This document shows positions 26,483 to 35,363 of a DNA stretch of 64,000 nucleotides, piece by piece. Below the pieces are notes generated by a model, which was given only the letters and a program-made list of their open reading frames with translations, searched no databases and had not been told where the DNA came from. Within the stretch, counting starts at the first letter, position 1, and each line of letters opens with the position of its first letter. Source of the DNA: Bacteroidales bacterium UBA1173 (GTDB lineage: Bacteria; Bacteroidota; Bacteroidia; Bacteroidales; F082); assembly GCA_002311655.1 (NCBI GenBank), contig DBYZ01000007.1:126675-190674 (forward strand). Direction: 5' to 3'. Position numbers and translations under genes: made by a program.

Positions 26483-29400
26483 ATGAAAAAAGTTTTTCTA
26501 TTATTAACGATGTTCTTGTTCGCTTTCACAGGCGTGACGAGAGCTAACGTCCAGCAAAATCGCGACGACCAGGTAATCGAACAGGGTTTCGAGGATGGCT
26601 TGGGCGACTGGACAATGAACCATTGCCATTCCTCATCAGGTCCAACAAGCAGTTACGGGGGAAATACTGGTAATTATGCTTTCAGATTCTATTACACAGC
26701 AAATTATCCTCAGTACCTCATTTCACCTGAGTTGGATGACAACGACGGTGTAAATCTCACTTTCTATGCTGCAAGGTATAGTAGCAACTATCCTGAAACA
26801 TTCAAGGTCGGTTATTCATCAACCACAAATGAACCAACCGAATTCACATGGGATAGCGAAGTGACTTGCACAACTATGTACGGAGCTGGAGCATATCAAG
26901 AATACAGCTATGACTTTCCAGCCGGCACAAAGTATGTTTCTATCGCTTGCACATCAAACGACCAGTTCTATATGTTCGTTGACGATATCACAGTGACAGC
27001 AACAGAACCAGCACCAGCACCAACTCCTGGTGAAATCGTTGAAGTGACCATTGGTGATCCTACATCAACGGATGTAAGCTCATATATTCCAGGATACACT
27101 TTGTATGAGTATGCTATTTCACAACAGATTTACACTGCTGACGAAATCGGTGTGGCCGGAACAATCGAAACACTCACTATGTGGCTGAAGAACAACTCTT
27201 CATACGCCCGTAACATTAATGTTTACATGACGGAAGTTGAGGCAACAGAATTCGCAAGCACTACTGATTGGGTGAGCATGTCAGCAGATGACATGGTTGC
27301 TTCATTCACAATTGAAAATGCTTATAACGCTCCTATTGAGTTTGCGATTCCTCTCAACACTCCTTTCGAGTACTCAGGCACTGGCAACCTGGTGATTTGC
27401 TTCCAGGATGTTACAGGTTCATGGAGCAGCGGCTTGGGCGGTGTCGTAATGGATGCTGCTGGCAACCAAGCAATCTATGCTTATCGTGACGGTACTGTTT
27501 ATGACCCATCAAATCCAGGTGTGAATGGCTCTCTTCTTGCAAAGAAGAACGTTATCAGACTCAGCATCATGACCGGTGGTGGCGAACCATCAACATTCGC
27601 AACAGTTCCAGCAGTGCTCGACCTCGGTTATCGTCCGAACGGCGCCTGGATGGCTCCATACGTGTTCAACATGAAGAGCAACGTTGGCGCTGTCACAGTG
27701 AACGCATTGGATTTCAGCGGTAATTACTTCACATACAACGCTGAATTGCCAGCTACTGTTAGCGGAAACAACCCACTCGAAGTTGCAGTGTCAACAGGCA
27801 CAGCAGATGAAGGTGAGGTGAACAGCACAATCACCATCCTCTACAGTGGCAACGACAGAGACGCTGAACAGCTCAATATTACAGCTACAGCTTACAACCC
27901 AGCTGAAGGCGATGTGTTTGAGCAGGCAGTTGAAGTTCCAGCATTTACAGCAGGTGACGCATATGCAACAGTGTTCCCAGTTGATATGTACAAGAACTAT
28001 GAGCTCCCATTTGAAACAGATGCTAACGACGCTGTTTATGAGTTGACATTCAATGATGATGTCCTCCTCTCAGCAGGTGTTGTAGGTGGTAACTTAGCTC
28101 TTTACACAGCAGACTTCAATGGTGAAGACGGTCCAATGGCCGACAATAACTATGTTTACAATGGCCCAGAGGTAGCTCCAGGTCCAACAAGCTTGTGGTT
28201 CTACCATAGCTACACTGGCAGCAACACATGGTACGGCACATCAGCAGGTGGTGGTTTCTACTTCGGCTACAAGATTTCAACCGATGTTATCGCAGCTAAC
28301 GAACTTGCAGGTCTTACAATCACAACAGTTGAAGCAGCAGCACGTGAGGCTTATCCATACTACTGCTTTATCATCGAAGGCGGTGCTACACCAGACGAAG
28401 GTGATATGATTGGCTATGGTGAAATCTTGAACCCAACAGCTTTGTATTTCTTTGATATCAACCTCGAAGAACCAGTATACATCAGCGGTGATTCTGATAT
28501 TTGGGTTATCTTCTATTCAGACAGCCCATACGCAGGATACTGTGGAAGATATCCATCTAACACAGCTGAAGGTAAGATTTGGACATACAATCCAAACGCA
28601 ACAACACCAATGTGGAGCAGCAACACAACTTACACTCCTGTGATTTACTGCCATATGCTCGAGCTTCCTACAGGTCGCGAAGTTACAATGGATCTTGGTG
28701 GCATGAAGATTAAGGAAGGTAACGGCGTTGCAAGCGAAATCGCTGAGGCAGAAGGTTCAGTAATGAACGCTCCAAAGGCTCAGATCGCACAGAACAACCG
28801 TGCTACTGAATATCAGATTGAAGACATGTATGTCCCAGCAGGTACATACTACATGGTGGCAGCAGCTGCAGAAGGTGCAACTATTAACATCAATACAGAG
28901 GCTGTGCCAGCTCCTGAGCAGGCATACGTTTATTCACCAGTTGACGGTGAGACCAATGTTACTGCACCATACCTTGCAGAATGGTATCTTGGCAACTACA
29001 CCACAGAGATGCAGGTTTTGCTTGGTACACAGTATCCTCCACAAACAGCTATGATTGACTGGACAGACGAGCTCGTAGCAGGTGCATTCATCACGGACCT
29101 CGAGCCTAACCAGTCATACTTCTTCCAGGTTAACGAGCGTAACGCTGCAGGTACAACCTACGGTGAAATCATTGCTTTCACAACACCTATCGACCCAGTT
29201 GAAGGTTTTGTTGTTGAAGACGATCAACTCTATCCAGGCGATGCAGCAATGTTCTCATGGGATGCTAACGGCCGTTCACTCAAGGGTTACAACCTCTATA
29301 TGTCAGACGGCAATGGAATCGTTAAAGTTAACGAGAACCTCATCACAGCAACAGAATATCCAGTTGAAGGTCTTGAATACAATATGACTGGTTACCAGTT

Positions 29401-32400
29401 CGCAGTTACAGCAGTTTATGACGCTGGCGAATCAGATTATTCAGAGCCTATCACAGTTTACATGACAGGTAACGGTTCAGTTAGCGGTCATGTTTATGAC
29501 TTAGACGTTGAGCACCCAATCGCTGGTGCAACAATCTTGGCTATCGGTGTTGATGAATACGAAAACATTCAGGAGTTTGAATTCACAACAGATGAGACCG
29601 GTTTGTATGAAGGCGAAATCCTCGCTGGTATGTATACTGTCGGTATCGTTACTGAAGGTTATGAAAATGAAGCTGTTGTTGCCTTTATCAACTACAACCA
29701 GTTGACAGAAGTTGATGACATCATCACACACGAATTCTACTATCCACTCGGTCAGATCACAGCTACAGAGGAAGCAGACGACGTGTTAGTTGAATGGTCA
29801 TGGGATCCGGCAGAACTTATGATTGACTTTGAGACAGGCGACTTCTCACAGGCGGAGTTCACATTACCGGCACAGTATCCATGGGCTATCACAACAACCA
29901 ACCCATACGAAGGCACATACTGCATGAAGTCAACTTGCGAAGGTGTTGCTAGCGGCACATCATCAATCGAGGTGACAGTTGATGTTCCTTACGATGGTTT
30001 GATGGGATTCTGGGTAAGAGTTTCTTCAGAACAGAACTACGACAAGTTCCACTTCTACATTGACGGAACAGAGATGGGTTCAGGTTTGAGCGGCCAGGCT
30101 GCATACGCATACAAAGAATATGCAGTTACAGAAGGCACACACACCTACAAGTTCGAATATGCAAAAGACTCATCAGTCAACAGCAACGACGACTGCATCT
30201 ATGTTGACAATGTAACATTGTACAAACAGGCTGGTCCGGCACCAAGCGGTATGACATACAACTTCGATGACAACTCAATGATGAGCTGGACATCACTCGA
30301 CGCTGACGGTGACGGTAACGGTTGGGTATCAAGTGCAAATCCTGGTATCTACCACAACTCAGGTGTTAGCTTGTCAGGTACAGGTCACAATGAATCAGAG
30401 GCTTATGTTATCTCAGGTTCATATGCTAACCAGACATCTCAGGCTTTGACACCAGACAACTACCTCGTATCACCTATGAAGATCGCAGCACAGGACGGTG
30501 CAGCTATCAACTTCTGGGCATGCGCACAGGATGCAAGCTACGCAGCTGAGCACTTTGGCGTTGCAGTTTCAACAGGCAGCAACACAGCAGCAGCTGACTT
30601 CACAACAATTCAGGAATGGACAATGACAGCCAAGGGCAACCGTGGTGCTGAAGAATACAGCGCTGTCCGCGGTACAAGACAAGGCTCATGGTATGAATAC
30701 AATGTTGACCTCAGCGCATACGCAGGCCAGGAGATCTGGGTTGCTATCCGCCACTTCAACTGCACAGACATGTTCATCTTGAACGTTGACGATATCACAT
30801 TGGGTGATGGTTCAGAAGTTATGGCTCCACGTGGCAACCGCGAGATGGTAAGCTACAACCTCTATCGTCGTAACAACATGGACGCTGCATCAGTTGCAGA
30901 ACCAGAACTCATCGCAGAAGGTATCGATGCTGAGACATTTGAATACACAGACGCTGAATGGTCAACATTATCATACGGTGAATGGCAGTGGGGTATCGCA
31001 GCCACATACGATGGCTACTCACCATTGACAGGCAGAAGCCGTGAGACAGCAACATTCGGCTTCGAAGGTGGCTTAGAAGGTTGGACTGGCATCGTCGTCA
31101 ACACAGACGGTGGTGAATGGATCCACAGTGATAACAACCTCGGTGGTTATGACTATTCAGAACTTGCACACACAGGTACAGGCTTCGCAATGTGCTACTC
31201 ATTTGTTGACTATGTTGGTTCATTCGATACAGACGCATATCTCGTATCACCTCAGAAGTACAGTGTTGATGCTAACTCATCAATTTCATTCTGGGCAGAC
31301 AATGCTAACGACAGCTATCCAGAGAGCTTCTCAGTATGTGTTTCAACAGCTGCTAACCCAACAGCCAGCGACTTCGTCCAGATTTGGAGCGGTGACGCTA
31401 AGGGTACAGGCAAAGGTGGCGAAATCAACCGTCGTTCAGACAACCGTTATGAGAACTGGCGTTCACACGAGGTCAGCTTGGCAGCATACGCAGGCCAGGA
31501 GATCTGGATTGCATTCCACGATGTGAACTACGACATGTATGAGATCTGGATTGACGATGTTACAATCAACTACGCAGGTGGTGCTCCAGTTCCTCCAACA
31601 CCAGGTCCAACAGGCGACGGCATTTCAGAGATCCTCTGGTCAAATGTTATCGACAAGGATATGGAGGCAACAGTTGACTTCAACATCGCTTTGAACAATG
31701 GTCAGTCACCTGAGGGTATCGTTATGAACCTCACAGGCGTTGACTTCGAAGAATCATACACATTCGACGCAACAGGTATGATGACAGTCGAACTTCGTAA
31801 AGGTGAATATGCTCTTGCAATCGATCCAGAAGGTTACAACCCAGTATATGAAATCTTGACAATCGACGAAGACGAAGAAGAATTCGCATACATCCTCGTA
31901 GAACTCGTTGGTCCAGTTTCTAACTTCTACGTATCACCAACAGGTTGGGCAATGTGGGAAGGCGCAACAGGTGGTGTTACACCAACACCTCCAACACCTC
32001 CAACAGGAATCTTGTTTGAAGACGACTTTGAAGATGGCGCTATCACCAACTGGACAACAGTTGACGCTGATGGCGACGGTGACACATGGCAGAATGCTAC
32101 ACCAGCTTCATACGGCATCGGTGACGCTCACAGTGGCACCAACTGCGCAAGCTCATGGTCATGGAACAGCGTATCAATGTATCCAGACAACTGGATGATT
32201 TCTCCAATGGTTGAAGGTGCAACAAGCATCCAGTACTATGTTGCTACAAATACCGCATACCCGGATCACTATGGTATTTATGCTTCATCAACAGGCACAA
32301 GCACAAGCGACTTCACATTGGTATTTGAAGAGACAGCCGGTTCAAAGGGTGGCAATGGTGTTAAGAGTTCAATGACTCAGGGCAGCTCACGCGAAATGAG

Positions 32401-34525
32401 TGCTTGGATTGAGAAGAACATCGAACTCCCAGCAGGTACCAAATATGTTGCATTCCGTCACTGGAACAGTGATGACATGAACTACTTGTTCATTGACGAT
32501 GTTACAATTGAAGGTGCAAGCAGAAGCGATCGCGCTCCTATCAGCTACAAGATGATGCTTGATGGTGAGTATCTCGGTGAGACATACAACCCATTCTATC
32601 AGTTCGACGTTGAAGGTATGGAAGAAGGTGAAGTGCACGTTGGTGCAGTTGCTCCTCTCTATGCATCAGGTATGGGTGATTGGATGTACTACACATGGAC
32701 ATACACATCATGCTCACACTTCGCAGGTATAGTTGACTTCTCAGGTGAGGTTCTCCCAGAGAACACAGTGAAACTCAACTGGACATTACCAGGCGCACCA
32801 GTTCCTCCAGGACCAGGCGGCAACTCATTCACAGAAGACTTCGAGAATGGTTTGAACTGGAATGTTCTTACAATCCTTGCTGACGGTGGTTCATGGATCC
32901 ACAGCGATGACAACCTCGGTGGCTATGATTACACAACACTTGCACACAGTGGTACTGGTTTCGCAATGTGCTACTCATTCGTTGACTATGTTGGTTCATT
33001 CAACACAGACAGCTACATGTACACAACTGAGAAATACAATATCAGCAACGGTTCAACATTGAGCTTCTGGGCTGACAATGCAAACGACAGCTATCCAGAG
33101 AACTTCTCAGTGGTTATCTCAACAGTTGACAACCCAACATCAGCTGCAGACTTCACACAGGTTTGGAGCGGTGGTGCTAAGGGTACAGGCAGCAACGGAG
33201 CAGCAGTCCGTCGCAGCGACAACCGTTATGAGAACTGGCGTTCACACTCAATCGACTTGAGCGCATACGCAGGTCAGACAGTTTACATCGGATTCCACGA
33301 TGTCAACTACGACATGTATGAGATCTGGATCGACGACGTTGAGTTGACAGCAGGTAAGGGTGGTGTCCGCAGCAACCGTGACATGTGGGATCTCCTCGGT
33401 ACATTCAATGCAGCTGAAGGCGGTCACTACGGTGTTGTAACAGACGGTGAGTACATCTACACCAGCAACTGGGGCTACAGCAGCGCTGTAAACAACTTCT
33501 ACAAGTATGACATGGAAGGCAACGTGATTGAAGGCTTCAATATCAGCGGTTGCGGTACACTCCGTGGCATGACATTCGACGGCGAATATATCTATGGTGT
33601 TGCAAACTCAAGCACAATCTACTGTGTTGACCTCAACAACCATACTTTGGTTGGCACAACAACATCAGCATACGGTGCAATGCGTGGTATCACTTACGAT
33701 CCAGCACGTGACGGCTTCTGGGTAATTGGCAACTGGTCAGGCAACTTGACACTCATCGACCGCACAGGTGCTATCGTCCAGGCCGGTCCGGCTCCGACAA
33801 GCGCATCAGATCTTGCATACTATGCTGATCCAGACGGTGTTGAGCATGTGTTCTGCTTCAACAACGGTACAAATGATGTTGACGATTATAACATTGCAAC
33901 CAACACTATTACACCAGCAGTGTTCAACTTCAACAGCATTCCTGGTTATGACGGAGGTAGTTCAGGTGGTTGCCACGTAGCAACATACGCAGGCAAGACA
34001 GCATTCTTCGGTGACATCCAGCAGAGCCCGAACTTGATCGGTATCTACGAACTCGATGGTAACGCTCCAGTACCTCCACAACCAGTTGAGGGCGTGGTTG
34101 GCGCTATCCTCTATCGTGACGGTGAGTTTGTCGGCATGTTCGACGCTACAACAACAACATACCAAGAGGTCCTCGAACCAGGTGAATACACCTACACAAT
34201 CAGAGTGATCTACGGTGGTGATCCAGACGTTACATACTATGCAATGTCATGCGGTGACGAAGTCGTTGTTGAATGGTTGTCAGTCGAAGAAGACGAAGTT
34301 ATCAACTCAATCTATCCTAACCCAACAAGCAGCGATCTCCACATCAATGCTACAGCAATGAGACACATCACAGTGTTCAACGCAATGGGTCAGGTGGTTT
34401 ACAACCAGGATGTCAACTCTGACGAAATGGTTCTCAACATGAGCCAGTTAGAGTCAGGTGTCTACATGGTTAAGGTTGATACCGAGAACGGCAGCAGCGT
34501 TAAACGCATCACTGTTGTGAAATAA
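26483..34525 (+). CDS. Giant T9SS-secreted surface adhesin-like protein (2680 aa)
   Basis: This is a paralogue of the preceding gene. It has a signal peptide (MKKVFLLLTMFLFAFTGVTRA), an adhesin/MAM-like domain (about 30-170), one IGDPTST/QIYTADEIG module (about 190), fibronectin-like and carboxypeptidase-regulatory-like segments (GSVSGHVYDLDVEHPIAGATI, about 1000), and further cleaved-adhesin-like domains near 1120, 1260, 1525, 1850 and 2115. A WD/propeller-like stretch (HYGVVTDGEYIYTSNWGY ..., about 2310-2450) precedes the sorting domain (about 2608-2680, ending SVKRITVVK). Cleaved-adhesin domains are known from gingipain haemagglutinin regions and bind host proteins or haem; here binding is inferred only. 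Two segments are near duplicates (31054-31566 and 32826-33350). Confidence 0.9.
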   Translation: MKKVFLLLTMFLFAFTGVTRANVQQNRDDQVIEQGFEDGLGDWTMNHCHSSSGPTSSYGGNTGNYAFRFYYTANYPQYLISPELDDNDGVNLTFYAARYSSNYPETFKVGYSSTTNEPTEFTWDSEVTCTTMYGAGAYQEYSYDFPAGTKYVSIACTSNDQFYMFVDDITVTATEPAPAPTPGEIVEVTIGDPTSTDVSSYIPGYTLYEYAISQQIYTADEIGVAGTIETLTMWLKNNSSYARNINVYMTEVEATEFASTTDWVSMSADDMVASFTIENAYNAPIEFAIPLNTPFEYSGTGNLVICFQDVTGSWSSGLGGVVMDAAGNQAIYAYRDGTVYDPSNPGVNGSLLAKKNVIRLSIMTGGGEPSTFATVPAVLDLGYRPNGAWMAPYVFNMKSNVGAVTVNALDFSGNYFTYNAELPATVSGNNPLEVAVSTGTADEGEVNSTITILYSGNDRDAEQLNITATAYNPAEGDVFEQAVEVPAFTAGDAYATVFPVDMYKNYELPFETDANDAVYELTFNDDVLLSAGVVGGNLALYTADFNGEDGPMADNNYVYNGPEVAPGPTSLWFYHSYTGSNTWYGTSAGGGFYFGYKISTDVIAANELAGLTITTVEAAAREAYPYYCFIIEGGATPDEGDMIGYGEILNPTALYFFDINLEEPVYISGDSDIWVIFYSDSPYAGYCGRYPSNTAEGKIWTYNPNATTPMWSSNTTYTPVIYCHMLELPTGREVTMDLGGMKIKEGNGVASEIAEAEGSVMNAPKAQIAQNNRATEYQIEDMYVPAGTYYMVAAAAEGATININTEAVPAPEQAYVYSPVDGETNVTAPYLAEWYLGNYTTEMQVLLGTQYPPQTAMIDWTDELVAGAFITDLEPNQSYFFQVNERNAAGTTYGEIIAFTTPIDPVEGFVVEDDQLYPGDAAMFSWDANGRSLKGYNLYMSDGNGIVKVNENLITATEYPVEGLEYNMTGYQFAVTAVYDAGESDYSEPITVYMTGNGSVSGHVYDLDVEHPIAGATILAIGVDEYENIQEFEFTTDETGLYEGEILAGMYTVGIVTEGYENEAVVAFINYNQLTEVDDIITHEFYYPLGQITATEEADDVLVEWSWDPAELMIDFETGDFSQAEFTLPAQYPWAITTTNPYEGTYCMKSTCEGVASGTSSIEVTVDVPYDGLMGFWVRVSSEQNYDKFHFYIDGTEMGSGLSGQAAYAYKEYAVTEGTHTYKFEYAKDSSVNSNDDCIYVDNVTLYKQAGPAPSGMTYNFDDNSMMSWTSLDADGDGNGWVSSANPGIYHNSGVSLSGTGHNESEAYVISGSYANQTSQALTPDNYLVSPMKIAAQDGAAINFWACAQDASYAAEHFGVAVSTGSNTAAADFTTIQEWTMTAKGNRGAEEYSAVRGTRQGSWYEYNVDLSAYAGQEIWVAIRHFNCTDMFILNVDDITLGDGSEVMAPRGNREMVSYNLYRRNNMDAASVAEPELIAEGIDAETFEYTDAEWSTLSYGEWQWGIAATYDGYSPLTGRSRETATFGFEGGLEGWTGIVVNTDGGEWIHSDNNLGGYDYSELAHTGTGFAMCYSFVDYVGSFDTDAYLVSPQKYSVDANSSISFWADNANDSYPESFSVCVSTAANPTASDFVQIWSGDAKGTGKGGEINRRSDNRYENWRSHEVSLAAYAGQEIWIAFHDVNYDMYEIWIDDVTINYAGGAPVPPTPGPTGDGISEILWSNVIDKDMEATVDFNIALNNGQSPEGIVMNLTGVDFEESYTFDATGMMTVELRKGEYALAIDPEGYNPVYEILTIDEDEEEFAYILVELVGPVSNFYVSPTGWAMWEGATGGVTPTPPTPPTGILFEDDFEDGAITNWTTVDADGDGDTWQNATPASYGIGDAHSGTNCASSWSWNSVSMYPDNWMISPMVEGATSIQYYVATNTAYPDHYGIYASSTGTSTSDFTLVFEETAGSKGGNGVKSSMTQGSSREMSAWIEKNIELPAGTKYVAFRHWNSDDMNYLFIDDVTIEGASRSDRAPISYKMMLDGEYLGETYNPFYQFDVEGMEEGEVHVGAVAPLYASGMGDWMYYTWTYTSCSHFAGIVDFSGEVLPENTVKLNWTLPGAPVPPGPGGNSFTEDFENGLNWNVLTILADGGSWIHSDDNLGGYDYTTLAHSGTGFAMCYSFVDYVGSFNTDSYMYTTEKYNISNGSTLSFWADNANDSYPENFSVVISTVDNPTSAADFTQVWSGGAKGTGSNGAAVRRSDNRYENWRSHSIDLSAYAGQTVYIGFHDVNYDMYEIWIDDVELTAGKGGVRSNRDMWDLLGTFNAAEGGHYGVVTDGEYIYTSNWGYSSAVNNFYKYDMEGNVIEGFNISGCGTLRGMTFDGEYIYGVANSSTIYCVDLNNHTLVGTTTSAYGAMRGITYDPARDGFWVIGNWSGNLTLIDRTGAIVQAGPAPTSASDLAYYADPDGVEHVFCFNNGTNDVDDYNIATNTITPAVFNFNSIPGYDGGSSGGCHVATYAGKTAFFGDIQQSPNLIGIYELDGNAPVPPQPVEGVVGAILYRDGEFVGMFDATTTTYQEVLEPGEYTYTIRVIYGGDPDVTYYAMSCGDEVVVEWLSVEEDEVINSIYPNPTSSDLHINATAMRHITVFNAMGQVVYNQDVNSDEMVLNMSQLESGVYMVKVDTENGSSVKRITVVK
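31054..31566 (+). repeat. Intragenic duplication, copy 1 (adhesin domain)
   Basis: This roughly 510-bp segment encodes an adhesin domain that matches copy 2 (32826-33350) over nearly its full length, including GTGFAMCYSFVDYVGSF and RSDNRYENWRSH. Long blocks are identical or nearly so in DNA. Confidence 0.8.
32826..33350 (+). repeat. Intragenic duplication, copy 2 (adhesin domain)
   Basis: This is the partner of 31054-31566. Shared peptide blocks include WIHSDDNLGGYDY, GTGFAMCYSFVDYVGSF and FHDVNYDMYEIWIDDV. The 1.8-kb spacing in direct orientation would allow deletion or duplication by recombination. Confidence 0.8.
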
Positions 34526-34530
34526 GACTC

Positions 34531-34558
34531 TAGTCATTAGTCTTTAGTCTTTAGACTT
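34531..34558 (+). repeat. Four heptanucleotide units (TAGTCTT type)
   Basis: The text reads TAGTCAT, TAGTCTT, TAGTCTT, TAGACTT: four 7-bp units head to tail, starting 6 bp after the stop codon of the giant gene. The heptad build is like the AGTTTGA repeats elsewhere in the window. Confidence 0.7.
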
Positions 34559-34560
34559 TA

Positions 34561-34597
34561 GTAGGGACGTGCCAAGGGCGCGTCCCTACATTTTTTT
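34561..34597 (+). terminator. Strong hairpin terminator (GTAGGGACG repeat type)
   Basis: Thirteen-bp arms (34561-34573 and 34577-34589) with one G-T wobble enclose a 3-nt loop and are followed by eight T. This GTAGGGACG...CGTCCCTAC palindrome resembles a dispersed element I recall from many bacterial genomes. Here it is placed to end transcription of the giant surface-protein gene. Confidence 0.8.
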
Positions 34598-34719
34598 TGT
34601 TGGTAATCAAGGGGTTGCGATGAAATGTTAAAATTTTTTAACATTTGGAGAGGGTGATTTTGTTGTTTTGAAATTTGTAATGAAATGATAATCAAGGTGT
34701 TAGAGAGGTGTTGAAAGAT

Positions 34720-34740
34720 TAGTCGTTTTTCATACGACTA
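34720..34740. promoter_or_regulatory. Inverted repeat in the ssb promoter, possible operator
   Basis: Perfect 7-bp arms TAGTCGT (34720-34726) and ACGACTA (34734-34740) flank 7 bp, just upstream of and overlapping the expected -33 region for the -7 box at 34757. The placement suits a repressor or activator site. The binding protein is unknown. Confidence 0.45.
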
Positions 34741-34756
34741 AATCTGGAGGGGGTTG

Positions 34757-34764
34757 TACATTTG
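34757..34764 (+). promoter_or_regulatory. -7 box for ssb
   Basis: TACATTTG matches TAnnTTTG, 47 bp before the ssb ATG. The -33 position falls within or next to the inverted repeat at 34720-34740 rather than on a TTTG. Confidence 0.6.
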
Positions 34765-34811
34765 CAGCGAGATACTAGATAATATCATTATTAACTAAAA
34801 AAAGTAAAATT

Positions 34812-35174
34812 ATGGGAACCTTGAGAAATTCAGTTCATTTGATCGGGAGACCGGGCATGGATCCTGAGATTAGGATGTTAGGCGAGAAGAAAACCGCCAG
34901 ATTCACGTTAGCCACCAACGACAAGTATTACAATGACAAGATGGAGTTGATGACAGACACCCAGTGGCACAATATTGTGGCGAGGGGTAGGATTGCTGAG
35001 ACTGTAGAGAAAATCGTCAGGAAAGGCCGTTTAATGGCCGTAGAAGGCAAGTTGCAGACCAGGCAGTATGAAGACAAGGACAAAAACAAACGTTACATTA
35101 CGGAGATTTATTTGGACGAATTCATGCTTGTCGACAAGATCAGCAACGATGACGAGCAGAAAAGTGAGGAATAG
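34812..35174 (+). CDS. ssb: Single-stranded DNA-binding protein (short, tip-less)
   Basis: The 120-aa protein is an OB-fold SSB: LRNSVHLIGRPGMDPEIRML at the N-terminus, then ARFTLATNDKY, TQWHNIVARGRIAETVEKIVRKGRLMAVEGKLQTRQYEDKDKNKRYITEI. It would coat single-stranded DNA during replication, repair or uptake. It lacks the glycine-rich linker and the acidic tip ending in Phe that recruits partner proteins in housekeeping SSBs; the tail here is NDDEQKSEE. It is solitary rather than beside rpsF/rpsR or mutY, and has its own promoter with a palindrome. It may be a secondary SSB for stress or DNA uptake. Confidence 0.92.
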   Translation: MGTLRNSVHLIGRPGMDPEIRMLGEKKTARFTLATNDKYYNDKMELMTDTQWHNIVARGRIAETVEKIVRKGRLMAVEGKLQTRQYEDKDKNKRYITEIYLDEFMLVDKISNDDEQKSEE

Positions 35175-35299
35175 TATTCATGAGAAGGGGCCTGCCGCTA
35201 TGGAATCCCATATTCCATTTATTGGTCATAACATAAATTTTGTTTTACGATGCTCATAAATAATAACGATAACAGGTCGGAGGGGTCCCTTCATGAATA
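35175..35299. repeat. Structured 125-bp spacer with nested inverted repeats
   Basis: The ends form an imperfect inverted repeat: TATTCATGAGAAGGGG at 35175 faces CCCTTCATGAATA ending at 35299. Inside lies a second perfect hairpin, TGGAAT-CCCAT-ATTCCA at 35201-35217. It starts right after the ssb stop. It has no T-run and no ORF. It may be a small structured RNA, a processing site or a small mobile repeat. Confidence 0.5.
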
Positions 35300-35326
35300 A
35301 AAAGATGAAGGTGTTGAAAAAAAGAC

Positions 35327-35334
35327 TATCTTTG
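35327..35334 (+). promoter_or_regulatory. -7 box for the 2-hydroxyacid dehydrogenase
   Basis: TATCTTTG matches TAnnTTTG, 29 bp before the ATG at 35364. It overlaps the palindrome at 35331-35351. Confidence 0.55.
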
Positions 35335-35351
35335 TTGTTTGAAACAACAAA
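35331..35351. promoter_or_regulatory. 21-bp perfect palindrome over the transcription start
   Basis: TTTGTTGTTT-G-AAACAACAAA is a perfect 10-bp inverted repeat around a single base. It overlaps the end of the -7 box and the likely start point, so it could be an operator. As RNA it would be only a weak hairpin. Confidence 0.45.
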
Positions 35352-35363
35352 AAAAGTAAAACG

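Noticed and set aside
35175..35299. Integron attC site or attachment site
   Set aside because: Arms are palindromic but I do not see the paired core boxes of attC, and no integrase gene is in the window.
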